From Nitrospirillum iridis (GTDB lineage Bacteria > Pseudomonadota > Alphaproteobacteria > Azospirillales > Azospirillaceae): a stretch of DNA of 45,827 bases. Shown here in pieces: positions 1-8,411 of this stretch. The notes below the pieces were generated by a model. It had not been told where the DNA came from. It did not search any database and saw only the letters and a list, made by a program, of their open reading frames with translations. Numbering within the stretch: position 1 is the first letter of the stretch; each line of letters begins with the position of its first letter. The DNA lies in assembly GCF_014205765.1 (NCBI RefSeq), contig NZ_JACIIZ010000025.1, forward strand, positions 1 through 45,827, read 5' to 3'. The translations under genes were made by a program, and so were the position numbers.

Positions 1-1
1 A

Positions 2-268
2 AACTGTCCCAGCCGTCACATTCTCACCCAAAGCCGCCTGACCAACGGCCACCTCAAACGCGCGCCGCTTTTACACCAGCTTGACGGACGCTATCCGAGA
101 GAGTCTGTGCTCCCAATGGAACTCGAAAAAGCCTCTCACCTAAATTCGTCCACACGACCTAGAATTAGATGCTATTCGGACTGTCTGGCGGCTCTTATGT
201 CAGATGGCGGAGAAAATGGCGCAGGGTCAGCTGCTTCTCTGCTCGAAATACCGCATCGTCGGCCCTAA
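2..268 (+). CDS. Partial unknown ORF, possible LysR-type regulator tail
   Basis: An open frame enters from the left edge and ends at a TAA at 266-268, giving 88 residues without a start. The product is not recognised with confidence. The middle part has a leucine-rich stretch followed by an R-x-R-x-x-x-D-x-L pattern that loosely resembles the last helix of LysR-type effector domains. The DNA here is less GC-rich than in the genes that follow. It converges with the minus-strand catabolic cluster. It could equally be non-coding or a decayed gene, because the final 25 residues look unlike a normal protein end. Confidence 0.25.
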   Translation, partial: NCPSRHILTQSRLTNGHLKRAPLLHQLDGRYPRESVLPMELEKASHLNSSTRPRIRCYSDCLAALMSDGGENGAGSAASLLEIPHRRP

Positions 269-298
269 ATGCCGACGCTGTCGCGCTAGTTCTAGTAC

Positions 299-1624
299 TC
301 AGAAGTCCGCGACATCGATTTTCTCGCCCTTGTCGAAGCGTGATAGGGCATAAGGGCGAGGATCGACGATCGGTGTGGAGCCCGTTGCAAGATCAGCGAT
401 CAGGTGCCCCGCGCCAGGTCCGATGCCGAAGCCGTGGCCACTGAATCCCGCCGCAAGGATGAAGCCAGGGACGTCGGGTATCCCACCAATCACTGGGACG
501 CCATCGGGCGTGCTATCGATATAGCCGGCCCAGGTGTTCATGACTGGAGCGGCCCTAAGGGCAGGAACGAGGTCGACCGCCCGCTTCACTGTCAGGCGTA
601 CCGTGCGCGGATCCGGCGTTGGATCCAGAACGCGCATCCGCTCCATCGGCGTCGACTGATCGACGGTCCAGCGGGAGCCCGTTTCATGACCGGAGCGCCA
701 GCCTTCCAGCCCCCCCGGCGACAGGCTGCGCCAGCGCCGCAGGAACATGGGCAGGAATTCGCGGTGGAAGCGGAAGAACTGGGGCGTCGGATCGACCCGC
801 GCCCACCCGCTGATCGACAGGGTATGACACCCGTCGCCACGGCGCGTGATCGACACCGACTTGGTGTGAAGGGCGTCCGGCAAATCGATCTGGTCGCTGG
901 CCACCGCGACAATGGACTGGCGCACCGATGCCTGGGGGAAGCGAATGCCCAACTGATGACAAAAGGAAGAGGCCCACGCGCCGCCGGTGTGTATGGCCAG
1001 CTTCGTACGGATGGTGCCCTTTTCGGTAATGACGCCGCTCACTGCGCCGCCCGCCAGTTCGATGCCCCGCGCGGCACAGCCTTGATGAACGGTGCCGCCG
1101 TGCCGCATCGCCGCCTTTGCCGCCGCCGGGGCCGCGAGCCCGGGGTCGGCGATGCCGTCGGTCGGGGCCAACACGCCCCCCCGCCAACGCCGCCCCGTGA
1201 AACCGCCCCGTTCGGTCGCCTCGGCGCCATCGAGCATCCGCGTGCTGACGCCGACCGTCCGCGCGAAGGCGCCCCAGCGGGCCCAGGTGTCCAGTTCCTC
1301 TTCGTCGTTGCTCAGATAAAACAAGCCGCAGCGTCGAAATCCGGCATCCTCACCACTGTCGGCGGCGAAGCGGTCCCAAAGATCGAGGCTCTTGGTTGAT
1401 ATCGGCAGTTCACGCGCATCGCGGTTCTGCTGCCGGCACCAGCCCCAGTTGCGGCTCGATTGCTCACCGCCGACCACGCCCTTCTCGACCAGCGCGACCT
1501 TCAGGCCCCGCATCGCGAGATAATAGGTGGCGAAGGCGCCGACGATGCCGCCACCGATCACCACGGCGTCGGCCTCGGTGGGCAAGGCGGGGGAGGACTG
1601 GATGAGACGTAGAGGCGCCGACAT
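299..1624 (-). CDS. FAD-dependent oxidoreductase, DadA/DAO family
   Basis: The protein has 441 residues and is predicted to oxidise an amine or amino acid using FAD. An N-terminal Rossmann dinucleotide motif G-G-G-I-V-G lies near residue 26, followed by V-E-K at the end of the second strand and an S-S-R-N-W-G-W stretch typical of DAO-type oxidases. Near the C-terminus, T-P-D-G-V-P-V-I-G and G-F-S-G-H-G-F form the usual flavin-contact end. The ATG at 1624 was chosen because GGGAGA lies about 10 bases upstream; an ATG at 1642 is also open but has a weaker ribosome site. It is the last gene of the minus-strand cluster, 28 bases after the aldehyde dehydrogenase. Being next to D-threonine-aldolase-like and RidA genes suggests a (D-)amino acid substrate, but the sequence does not fix the substrate. 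Confidence 0.88.
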   Translation of the reverse strand: MSAPLRLIQSSPALPTEADAVVIGGGIVGAFATYYLAMRGLKVALVEKGVVGGEQSSRNWGWCRQQNRDARELPISTKSLDLWDRFAADSGEDAGFRRCGLFYLSNDEEELDTWARWGAFARTVGVSTRMLDGAEATERGGFTGRRWRGGVLAPTDGIADPGLAAPAAAKAAMRHGGTVHQGCAARGIELAGGAVSGVITEKGTIRTKLAIHTGGAWASSFCHQLGIRFPQASVRQSIVAVASDQIDLPDALHTKSVSITRRGDGCHTLSISGWARVDPTPQFFRFHREFLPMFLRRWRSLSPGGLEGWRSGHETGSRWTVDQSTPMERMRVLDPTPDPRTVRLTVKRAVDLVPALRAAPVMNTWAGYIDSTPDGVPVIGGIPDVPGFILAAGFSGHGFGIGPGAGHLIADLATGSTPIVDPRPYALSRFDKGEKIDVADF

Positions 1625-1652
1625 GGCGATGCGATCTCCCATGAGACGAAGG

Positions 1653-3113
1653 TCAGGCGTAGCCGAGTATGGCCTTGGTTTCGAGGTACTCCTCGACACC
1701 GAAGACCCCGTATTCCCGGCCGTTGCCCGACCGCTTGTAGCCGCCGAACGGCGCGTGGGGATCCCAGGCGGGATGATTGAGATGAACCTGCCCGGTGCGG
1801 ATGCGGCGAGCGACATCGCGCGCGCGTTCGATATCGCCCCCCTGGACGTGACCGCCCAGCCCGAAGGCCGTGTCGTTGGCGATATCGACGGCCTCGTCCA
1901 CATCGTCGTAAGGCATGACGCACAGGACAGGCCCGAAGATTTCCTCCTGCGCGACCCTCATCGCGCGCGTGACGCCCGAAAAGATCGTCGGGCGGACATA
2001 GAAGCCGCGGGTCCTGCCCTCCGGACGCCCGGGCCCGCCGCAGACCAAAGTGGCACCCTCCGCGATACCTGCGGCGATCATGGCCTGGACGCGTTCAAAC
2101 TGGGCGCGGTTGGCGATGGGGCCCAAGACGGTCTTCCCGTCGGACGGATCGCCGACGATGATGGCCCCGGCCGTCGCCCGGGCGATGGCCTCCACCTCCG
2201 CCATTCGGGCCCGGGGCACGATCATGCGGGTGGGCGCGCTGCAGGACTGGCCAACATTGCGGAACGCGGCCATGACACCCAGCGGAACGGCGCGCGGGAA
2301 ATCGGCATCGGGCAGGAAAACGTTGGGCGACTTGCCGCCCAGTTCCTGGGTCACCCGCTTGACGGTCACCGCCGCCGCCTGGGCGACCAGCACGCCGGCC
2401 CGGTTGGAACCGGTGATCGAGATCATGTCGATACCGGGATGGGCCGCCATGGCCGCCCCGATTTCCGGGCCGGTGCCGTTGACCAAGTTGAAGACACCTG
2501 GCGGCGTGCCCGCGTCGTGCATGATTTCGGCGAACAGCAACGCGTTCAGCGGTGACAACTCGCTGGGCTTCAGCACCACGGTGCATCCGGCAGCCAGGGC
2601 CGGGGCGACCTTCGCCGTTATTTGGTACAGCGGCCAGTTCCACGGCGTGATCAGGCCACAGACCCCGATCGGCTCGCGTACGATGGCGGTGGTGCCCCGC
2701 ATGGTCAGGAACGGATAGGTCGCCAGCACATCGGCAGCCGCACGGACGTGCGCCGCCGCGAGGGGGACATGGGCGGCGCGGGCATGGCTGATGGCCGCAC
2801 CCATCTCACGCGACAGCGCCTGGGTCAGCGGTTCCGCCCGCTCCAGGATCAGCGCGTGTATGCGCTCAAGCAGCGCGCGCCGATCCGCGACCGGCGTGGC
2901 GCTGAACGCCGGCAGGGCCGCGCGCGCCGCCGCGACGGCGCGGTCGAGATCGGCGGCGGTCGCCGCCGCGAGTTCGGCGATCACAGCCTCGCTTGCCGGG
3001 TCGACCACCGGCAACGACACCGGGCCGGACGCCGGCCCCCATGCCCCGTCGATATAAAGCGCGCGCCCCGGATTCACATCCCCAGCCGCAACCGAATTCA
3101 TTCCAGATGTCAT
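1653..3113 (-). CDS. NAD(P)-dependent aldehyde dehydrogenase
   Basis: This 486-residue protein belongs to the aldehyde dehydrogenase superfamily, which oxidises aldehydes to acids in the cytoplasm. The expected active-site residues are visible: Asn159 in T-P-W-N-W-P, Lys182 in K-P-S-E, Glu257 in E-L-G-G-K and the nucleophile Cys291 in G-Q-S-C-S. Length is normal for the family. The ATG at 3113 is preceded by AGGA at about 9 bases; the frame is open further upstream but that part does not look like ALDH. It lies between RidA (92 bases upstream) and the FAD oxidoreductase. It probably removes an aldehyde made by the aldolase-like or oxidase enzyme of the same cluster. The substrate cannot be read from sequence; betaine- or amino-aldehydes are possible. 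Confidence 0.93.
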   Translation of the reverse strand: MTSGMNSVAAGDVNPGRALYIDGAWGPASGPVSLPVVDPASEAVIAELAAATAADLDRAVAAARAALPAFSATPVADRRALLERIHALILERAEPLTQALSREMGAAISHARAAHVPLAAAHVRAAADVLATYPFLTMRGTTAIVREPIGVCGLITPWNWPLYQITAKVAPALAAGCTVVLKPSELSPLNALLFAEIMHDAGTPPGVFNLVNGTGPEIGAAMAAHPGIDMISITGSNRAGVLVAQAAAVTVKRVTQELGGKSPNVFLPDADFPRAVPLGVMAAFRNVGQSCSAPTRMIVPRARMAEVEAIARATAGAIIVGDPSDGKTVLGPIANRAQFERVQAMIAAGIAEGATLVCGGPGRPEGRTRGFYVRPTIFSGVTRAMRVAQEEIFGPVLCVMPYDDVDEAVDIANDTAFGLGGHVQGGDIERARDVARRIRTGQVHLNHPAWDPHAPFGGYKRSGNGREYGVFGVEEYLETKAILGYA

Positions 3114-3205
3114 CGCACCAGATCCTGACGGCGGTAGGCGCCGACGATGGACGGAAACCAGGGCTCGCCGGAATGGCCGGCCCATCGAAAACCTGAAGGC
3201 TGGGA

Positions 3206-3643
3206 TCAGATCATGTTCATCGCGCCCTCCCGGGCGCCGGTCGCGCCACACACCGCCACGGCATCGATCTCGACCAGATAGCCGTAATGCAACTCGCCGA
3301 CCGGAACCACCGTCCGCGCCGGCCGCGCGTCCCCCATCATCTCGGCATAGACCGCGTTGAAGCGGGGCCAATTCTCAACGCCGACGATGTAGGCGGTGAC
3401 CTTGAGAATATCGCCGGGCCCGGCGCCCGCGGCGCGCAATGCCACCAACACGTTGGACAGCGCCTGCCGGACCTGATCTTCGAACCCCAAATCAGCGGTA
3501 TGGGAGCCGTCCGCGCGCACACCGAGTTGGCCCGCCGTGAAGACCAAGCCGCCATAGCGAATGGCATGGCTGTAGTGGCCACCTGGCCGTGCAAGGCCCT
3601 CGGGTTCCAACGTCTCGATCTTCATCTCCATGAGGTTCACCAT
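3206..3643 (-). CDS. RidA/YjgF family enamine/imine deaminase
   Basis: The 145-residue protein matches the RidA (YjgF/YER057c/UK114) family, small trimeric cytoplasmic enzymes that hydrolyse reactive enamines/imines released by PLP enzymes. Visible family features are Y-S-H-A near the N-terminus, F-T-A-G-Q-L-G, a P-A-R-T segment carrying the arginine that binds the substrate carboxylate, and the closing V-E-I-D-A-V-A strand. The ATG at 3643 overlaps the end of the upstream PLP enzyme gene by 7 bases; an in-frame ATG at 3631 would avoid the overlap. Close coupling to a PLP lyase/dehydratase-type gene fits its known role, because such enzymes make the 2-aminoacrylate-type intermediates that RidA destroys. 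Confidence 0.9.
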   Translation of the reverse strand: MVNLMEMKIETLEPEGLARPGGHYSHAIRYGGLVFTAGQLGVRADGSHTADLGFEDQVRQALSNVLVALRAAGAGPGDILKVTAYIVGVENWPRFNAVYAEMMGDARPARTVVPVGELHYGYLVEIDAVAVCGATGAREGAMNMI

Positions 3644-4812
3644 CCCCGCATCCGTGGCCACGCCGCCACGATGTCGCGGCTGCCGGTTGTGACCACCTGG
3701 TAGACCCAATGCTGAGCCGCCGTTGCGCATGCATGGTTGGGCAGAATACGCACGCGTGCACCGACCGGAAGGTCTGGCAACGCGGCGGCGCTGCCGGGCC
3801 GGACCTTGATGATCCCATGCTCCTGGCTGGCATCATCCACGATCAGATCCGGCCACGGCACACCGTCGATATCGCAGACGAGGCCGTACCCTTGATCAAC
3901 TGGATGGCGTTGCGTCCCCCGGTCGCGAGACATGGCCATCCAGCCAGCGTCAATCAGGATCCAGCCCTTTTCCAGCTTGTGTCCGATGACGGTGGCCAGC
4001 ACCGAGACGGCGATGTCATCGACCGCGCAGACGCCGATGCCATGCATCACGAGATCGAAGAACATGAAGACACCGGCGCGCACTTCCGTCACACCATCGA
4101 GATCGCGGGCGAAATGCGCGGTCGGGGTCGAGCCCACGCTGACCACCGGCGCCGCGTGCCCGTGGCGGCGCAAAGCCTGGGCGGCGGCCACCGCGGCCGC
4201 GCGCTCGCCTTCGGCAGCCTCCACCAGGCCCACACCTCCCCGGCACGCGTAGGATTCCCCGGCATGGGTGAGCACACCCCGGACCTCCACCGCCCCTGCC
4301 CGCAGAATATCCGCGATCTCGATGATCGCGGCGTTACCGGGGGAAAGCCCGCCGCGATGGCCGTCACAATCGATCTCGATCAACACTGCCGGCATCGCGC
4401 CGCCGTCCCGTGCCGTCGTGGCAAGGGCCTGGGCCTGTTCGACGGTATCGATAAGTACCGCGACGTCCACGCCCTGGGCCACAAGGTCACGTATCCGCGC
4501 GATCTTCTTCGGCGCCAAGCCGACGGCATAGACGATGTCCGTCGCACCCGCGGCGGCGAAGTATTCCGCTTCAGCTATTGTCGAAACGGTGATCGGCCCC
4601 AGGTCACCCGCGAAAAGGCGCTGGGCCACGTCGATCGATTTGGCGGTTTTCACATGCGGTCGGAAGCCAACGCCGAGATGCTCCAAACGCGCCTTCAATC
4701 GGGCCACGTTCCGATCGAACCGCGCCACGTCAAGCACCAGCGCCGGGGTCTCAGCCGCATCAAGGGTCATCTGACCAGAATGGGCGGGCGGCTTGGACAA
4801 GGTTTCAATCAT
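3637..4812 (-). CDS. D-threonine aldolase / D-serine dehydratase-like PLP enzyme
   Basis: The 391-residue protein has the alanine-racemase-type PLP barrel at the N-terminus and a DSD1-like C-terminal domain. The motif R-P-H-V-K-T carries the likely PLP lysine (about residue 55). A C-terminal H-A-C pair (about His360 and Cys362) sits where this family binds a divalent metal; in characterised members a His-x-Cys pair is associated with zinc-dependent D-serine dehydratases and His-x-Asp with D-threonine aldolases, so dehydratase-like chemistry is worth considering. The start at 4812 (M-I-E-T-L) has AAGAGAA upstream; an ATG at 4845 is also possible. It overlaps RidA by 7 bases. Either activity would fit a D-amino acid pathway: aldolase would give glycine plus aldehyde for the neighbouring ALDH, dehydratase would give an enamine for RidA. 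Confidence 0.85.
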   Translation of the reverse strand: MIETLSKPPAHSGQMTLDAAETPALVLDVARFDRNVARLKARLEHLGVGFRPHVKTAKSIDVAQRLFAGDLGPITVSTIAEAEYFAAAGATDIVYAVGLAPKKIARIRDLVAQGVDVAVLIDTVEQAQALATTARDGGAMPAVLIEIDCDGHRGGLSPGNAAIIEIADILRAGAVEVRGVLTHAGESYACRGGVGLVEAAEGERAAAVAAAQALRRHGHAAPVVSVGSTPTAHFARDLDGVTEVRAGVFMFFDLVMHGIGVCAVDDIAVSVLATVIGHKLEKGWILIDAGWMAMSRDRGTQRHPVDQGYGLVCDIDGVPWPDLIVDDASQEHGIIKVRPGSAAALPDLPVGARVRILPNHACATAAQHWVYQVVTTGSRDIVAAWPRMRGW

Positions 4813-4947
4813 CTTGGGTTCTCTTGGAGATTCTTGGAAATGCATGCCGACGATCGGTTGGGCGACCGGTTGGAAAGCGCGATCAAGCGGGTCCAATGCC
4901 GGATCAGGAAGGGGCCGCTACGCGCGCGCTGGTTAAAGCCCCCCGCC

Positions 4948-6153
4948 TTAAAAGTATTTCAACCAGGCGATGTCGCGACGGCGCCTCTTGAGGCGGGAGA
5001 ACCACGCGGTCGGCACGTAGAAGGGAATTATCAAACCGAGATACCAGACGACCACCCAGCCGTAGCTGCCAACCCCGAACACGGTGCCGTGGTTCGAACC
5101 CCAGATCGCGAAGGCGATATGATATAGAATACGAAGCGTGCAGAGATGGACGATGTAAAAGAACATCGGCGCCCCACCGAACACCGACAGCACACCGACG
5201 AAGCCGGAGTCCCGTACGCGGTCCAGCAAGGCGAGCAGAACCGCGCCGACGCCCAAGGTCGGCAGCAGGAAGAGAAGAGACGGCGGATACTTGGTGAGCG
5301 CCAGAAAGCTCATCATCGTGCGCAGCGGATCACCGTCGACGACGAACCACGGCTTGTCGCCATAGATGTTGAGCGCGCGCAACACGACGAAGGCGGCAAT
5401 CATCCCGAAACCAAGCGTCAGAAGACGGCGCTGGCGCGTTTCCGGGGAAATGTCGGCCTCGAACCACGGACCGATGCCATAGCCCAGCGATATCACACCA
5501 ATCCACGGAAGAATGGGATAGCTCGTTTTCGCGACGAGGCCGAACGGCAGCGCGATGAAATCGCGCTGATGCAGCTCGGCCCAAAGGATGAACAGCGGAT
5601 TATCGGGGGTGAGGTGGATGGGATCGAGAAGATTGTGACCGCAGACGATGACCAGGCCTAGGGTGATCAACGCGGGGCGTGGCAGCCGGATCAAGGCCGC
5701 CAGCACGATCATGCACACACCGATGCACCAGATGACTTGCAGCCAGAGCATCGGCGGCGATATGCCCCAATAAATGGGCGACAGGATCAGCACCTCGATC
5801 GCCATCAGCAGAAGGCCACGTTTCACCAAATAAGCCGTCGTTTCGCCCCTGGTGTGATTGCTGGCATACAGATAGACGCCGAGACCGGTGAGCGCGACGA
5901 AGATGGGCGCACACAGGCTGACCAGCAGACGGGCGAGAAACACCGCCGGCGCAGCCGTCCGGGCATCGACCGGATCGGCGACGGGCACATACAGGAACCA
6001 CGTCTCGCGAACATGGTCGAGCAGCATGAAGACCATGACCAGCCCGCGCAGCGCGTCGATATTCTGAAGTCGCGGCCGCGCCATCGTCGTGCGCTTCGCG
6101 GACGCTTCACTCACCACAAATGATCCAGATCCAACCGACGCGATTTGGCCCAT
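4948..6153 (-). CDS. DUF1624/YeiB-like multi-pass membrane protein, putative acyltransferase
   Basis: The 401-residue protein is very hydrophobic, with about ten membrane segments. Near residue 28 it has L-R-G-L-V-M-V-F-M-L-L-D-H-V-R, the hallmark of the DUF1624 / heparan-alpha-glucosaminide N-acetyltransferase-like group of membrane acyltransferases, where the Asp-His pair is conserved. The C-terminus is strongly basic (R-L-K-R-R-R-R) and probably cytoplasmic. The ATG at 6153 follows GGGAAC and gives the only family-like N-terminus; the open frame upstream is not family-like. It sits inside the amino-acid catabolic cluster with gaps of about 135 and 195 bases on either side, so it may have its own promoter. 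Its substrate is unknown. Confidence 0.8.
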   Translation of the reverse strand: MGQIASVGSGSFVVSEASAKRTTMARPRLQNIDALRGLVMVFMLLDHVRETWFLYVPVADPVDARTAAPAVFLARLLVSLCAPIFVALTGLGVYLYASNHTRGETTAYLVKRGLLLMAIEVLILSPIYWGISPPMLWLQVIWCIGVCMIVLAALIRLPRPALITLGLVIVCGHNLLDPIHLTPDNPLFILWAELHQRDFIALPFGLVAKTSYPILPWIGVISLGYGIGPWFEADISPETRQRRLLTLGFGMIAAFVVLRALNIYGDKPWFVVDGDPLRTMMSFLALTKYPPSLLFLLPTLGVGAVLLALLDRVRDSGFVGVLSVFGGAPMFFYIVHLCTLRILYHIAFAIWGSNHGTVFGVGSYGWVVVWYLGLIIPFYVPTAWFSRLKRRRRDIAWLKYF

Positions 6154-6347
6154 GTCCCGTTCCCCGTGCTTGTCGGCGATGACTTTATTGCCGTTTATTA
6201 AGCCAGCCTCCGCCGGCAACTTCTCCCGTATGTCGCCGAACCGCGCCACCGTCATGCGGCGACATGGACGCAAGGCGATATAAGATACCGTGGCGACGCG
6301 CCAGTGGTTGGGGCGCCGGCGGTCCGGGCGCGTGGCCGCCGCGATGG

Positions 6348-7070
6348 TCACGCGGGACGCTGCGTCGCGTAGACCTTTTTGACATGCGTCTCGCTGATCC
6401 ACGCGCAGCCATCGCCCCGGATGACCAGGCAAACATCGCCGGCGGAGAAGGTGACGCTGCCGCCCGCGTCAGCGAAAGTGACACTGCCCTCCAGCAGATG
6501 CATGAGTTCGATATGGCGATAGGGCATCTGCCTGCGGTGATAGGGCGTGGAATCCCAGGTCCCGCAAACGAATTCACGACTGGCCGACCAGTAATCGGAA
6601 TGGTTCCGGCAGGACGGTGTGGGGCCGACCAGTAATTCGGCCAGCGGCGGGTTGGAGGGCGAGAGAGGTGCGGCCTGGTCGATCGTCACGGGCGTCTCCG
6701 CCGTCCCGGGCTGGGCCGCCGGGCAGCTGGCGATGACCAGCAGCGTTCCCTCGGCGGCCCGCCAGGTGAAGCTTGTCCCCACTGGCAGCACGGCGCTCAT
6801 GCCCGCCCGCAGCGAGAGGCGGTCGCCATCGCTGTCGATTTCAAGCCCACCGTCGAGAGCGAGGACGAATTCGTCCGCCAACAGGCCATCGACGCGCCCT
6901 TCCCCGCGCGGCGCCAGGGCCGCGACGGTGGCCGCGGCGTCGGTAAAGGCCGGCACGGCGCGACCGCCGATCCAGTCGTCCGCAGGGGTCGTGCCGGCCG
7001 CATAGGCCCGCAGATCAACAACGGCCCCCACCGGGGCCCCCACCAGGCCCTTCAGGGCCTTCGCGGTCAT
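6348..7070 (-). CDS. Cupin-domain protein, EutQ/DUF861-like
   Basis: The 240-residue protein contains two beta-barrel halves typical of bicupins. The second half, about residues 165-240, has H-I-E-L-M-H-L-L-E-G-S-V-T-F and S-A-G-D-V-C-L-V, the pattern of DUF861 cupins. The metal site is reduced compared with canonical cupins. Its ATG overlaps the stop of the HAD gene upstream by four bases (ATGA), which indicates translational coupling. Similar cupins often accompany amino-acid and amine catabolic genes as small-molecule-binding or isomerase-type proteins, but no specific reaction can be assigned. Confidence 0.8.
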   Translation of the reverse strand: MTAKALKGLVGAPVGAVVDLRAYAAGTTPADDWIGGRAVPAFTDAAATVAALAPRGEGRVDGLLADEFVLALDGGLEIDSDGDRLSLRAGMSAVLPVGTSFTWRAAEGTLLVIASCPAAQPGTAETPVTIDQAAPLSPSNPPLAELLVGPTPSCRNHSDYWSASREFVCGTWDSTPYHRRQMPYRHIELMHLLEGSVTFADAGGSVTFSAGDVCLVIRGDGCAWISETHVKKVYATQRPA

Positions 7071-7735
7071 AGTCCCACCAGCCCGGGCAGGCCGCCGATG
7101 TTCGGGATGTCGTGGACCTGGTAGTAGCTGTTCAGCGGCTCGTGCCCCCGGTTGACGAAGGCCTTCATGGTGATGCCCATGTCATAGGCGGTCATCAAGT
7201 CGTAGCGGAAGCTGGAGGAGCAGTGGAGCACGTCCGCCGGCCCGCAGCCCAGAGTGTCAAACATGAACTCGAAGGCGCGCATCCGGGGCTTGTAGGCCTG
7301 GGCCTCCTCCGCCGTGCAGACCGTGTGGAATGGCGCCTGCAGCCTCTCGACGCTGTGGGGGATGAGATCGACCATCGAATTGGACAGGATGACGAGCGGA
7401 AACTCGGCCGCGACGCGCTTCAGCGGCTCAACGACGTCGGAATGGGGGTTCCAGGTCGGAATGGCGGCATACAGCGCCGCGCCGTCGGCGTCACGATACG
7501 GGACCCCCGCCTTCTTGCACGCACGCTGCAGGGCCTCGACCACCACATCGCGGTACGGCCGCCAGGCGCCGAGGACGGCGTCCAGCCTGTAGGCGGAGAA
7601 GTCACGGCAGAACTCTTCCAGCGCCTCCCCCGCCAAGCGGTCGGCGTAAACCGTCCGCGCCACCGGCGCCATCTCGAAGTTGATCAGCGTGCCATAGCAG
7701 TCGAACGTGATGAACTTCGGCCGCAAGACAGTCAT
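7067..7735 (-). CDS. HAD hydrolase, haloacid dehalogenase type II-like
   Basis: The 222-residue protein is a cytoplasmic HAD-superfamily hydrolase. It shows motif I F-D-C-Y-G-T-L near residue 10 with the nucleophilic Asp, motif II L-S-N-S, a K-P-R-M motif III lysine, and C-S-S-S-F-R-Y-D as motif IV, which is the layout of (S)-2-haloacid dehalogenase type II proteins. The ATG at 7735 follows AGGGGG six bases upstream. It is the first gene of the minus-strand cluster and is coupled to the cupin. Many type II-annotated proteins act on phosphorylated or other small acids rather than halogenated ones, so dehalogenation is a family label and not a proven activity. Confidence 0.85.
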   Translation of the reverse strand: MTVLRPKFITFDCYGTLINFEMAPVARTVYADRLAGEALEEFCRDFSAYRLDAVLGAWRPYRDVVVEALQRACKKAGVPYRDADGAALYAAIPTWNPHSDVVEPLKRVAAEFPLVILSNSMVDLIPHSVERLQAPFHTVCTAEEAQAYKPRMRAFEFMFDTLGCGPADVLHCSSSFRYDLMTAYDMGITMKAFVNRGHEPLNSYYQVHDIPNIGGLPGLVGL

Positions 7736-7933
7736 GGAGGCCCCCTGTCGCTTAAGGTTTTTGGATTTGCGGTCGGCATACCGGCCGGCGCGATTCATAA
7801 AAGCCTAGCGCCAACGCGCGACATGATGGCGCCTTTGTTATCGCTCCGATTGGCAGGCTTCCGCGTCAGCGGGCATCGGCGCAGCACGATATACCGTTGT
7901 GACGGATGGGTGCCGGCGCCCTACGATGCGCCT

Positions 7934-7962
7934 TTGCACACCCGGCACCGGACCGTTATGGT
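7934..7962 (+). promoter_or_regulatory. Candidate sigma70-like promoter giving a leaderless start
   Basis: TTGCAC (7934-7939) and TATGGT (7957-7962) are separated by 17 bases. A start site about seven bases beyond the -10 box would fall on the ATG at 7969 itself. The same stretch holds an 8-bp inverted repeat (7942-7949 and 7960-7967) and no clear Shine-Dalgarno sequence. The -10 box matches the consensus at only four of six bases, so this is a tentative call. Confidence 0.35.
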
Positions 7963-7968
7963 GCCGGC

Positions 7969-8346
7969 ATGCGCCTCCGTTCGCTCCCGCAACTCTTCGT
8001 CCTGCTATGCATCGCCACCTGCGTCCTCGGATGGGCTGGCCGGGCGCAAGCCCATGGCGTGGGGCACCAAACTGTCATCGAGGTCGCAACGGCCCCTGTC
8101 GCCGTCGTGGCGCCCTCCGTCCTGGTGGCCGACGTGCAGGACCTTGGATGTCAGGACGGCTGTTGCTGCCATGGGATCTCCCCATGCTGCGCCATGGCCT
8201 GCCACGGGGCGGCACTCAGCCCCCCGGCAGCACCGGACTGGCTGGCGGACCAGGCGCGAGCGCCGAGATCGCCGGCGCATACGGACGGGACTGGCATCAC
8301 CTCCCTTCCCCCACTTGAACCTCCCAGGGGCGTGATCCGGCTGTAA
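7969..8346 (+). CDS. Secreted Cys-cluster protein of unknown function
   Basis: The 125-residue protein is not recognised as a named family. Residues 1-28 form a convincing Sec signal peptide (basic start, hydrophobic core, cleavage after A-Q-A). The mature part has a tight cysteine cluster between about residues 61 and 79, with seven Cys and two His (C-Q-D-G-C-C-C-H and C-C-A-M-A-C-H), which looks like a soft-metal-binding site; the last 40 residues are proline-rich. The start at 7969 is the one that begins the signal peptide, although the frame is open from 7906. It heads a run of genes for periplasmic and membrane proteins with metal links, so a role in copper or another soft metal is a reasonable inference. 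Confidence 0.7.
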   Translation: MRLRSLPQLFVLLCIATCVLGWAGRAQAHGVGHQTVIEVATAPVAVVAPSVLVADVQDLGCQDGCCCHGISPCCAMACHGAALSPPAAPDWLADQARAPRSPAHTDGTGITSLPPLEPPRGVIRL

Positions 8347-8411
8347 GGCCGCGCCCTCACCCCGGCCGTTTCGCAATCGGCGGCCCAATCCCGATTCCCT
8401 GGGAGAATCAA

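Noticed and set aside
1656-2555. Long opposite-strand open frames inside the ALDH, czcA, ABC and other genes.
   Set aside because: They are shadows caused by high GC in the third codon position and give Arg/Gly/His-rich, non-protein-like translations.
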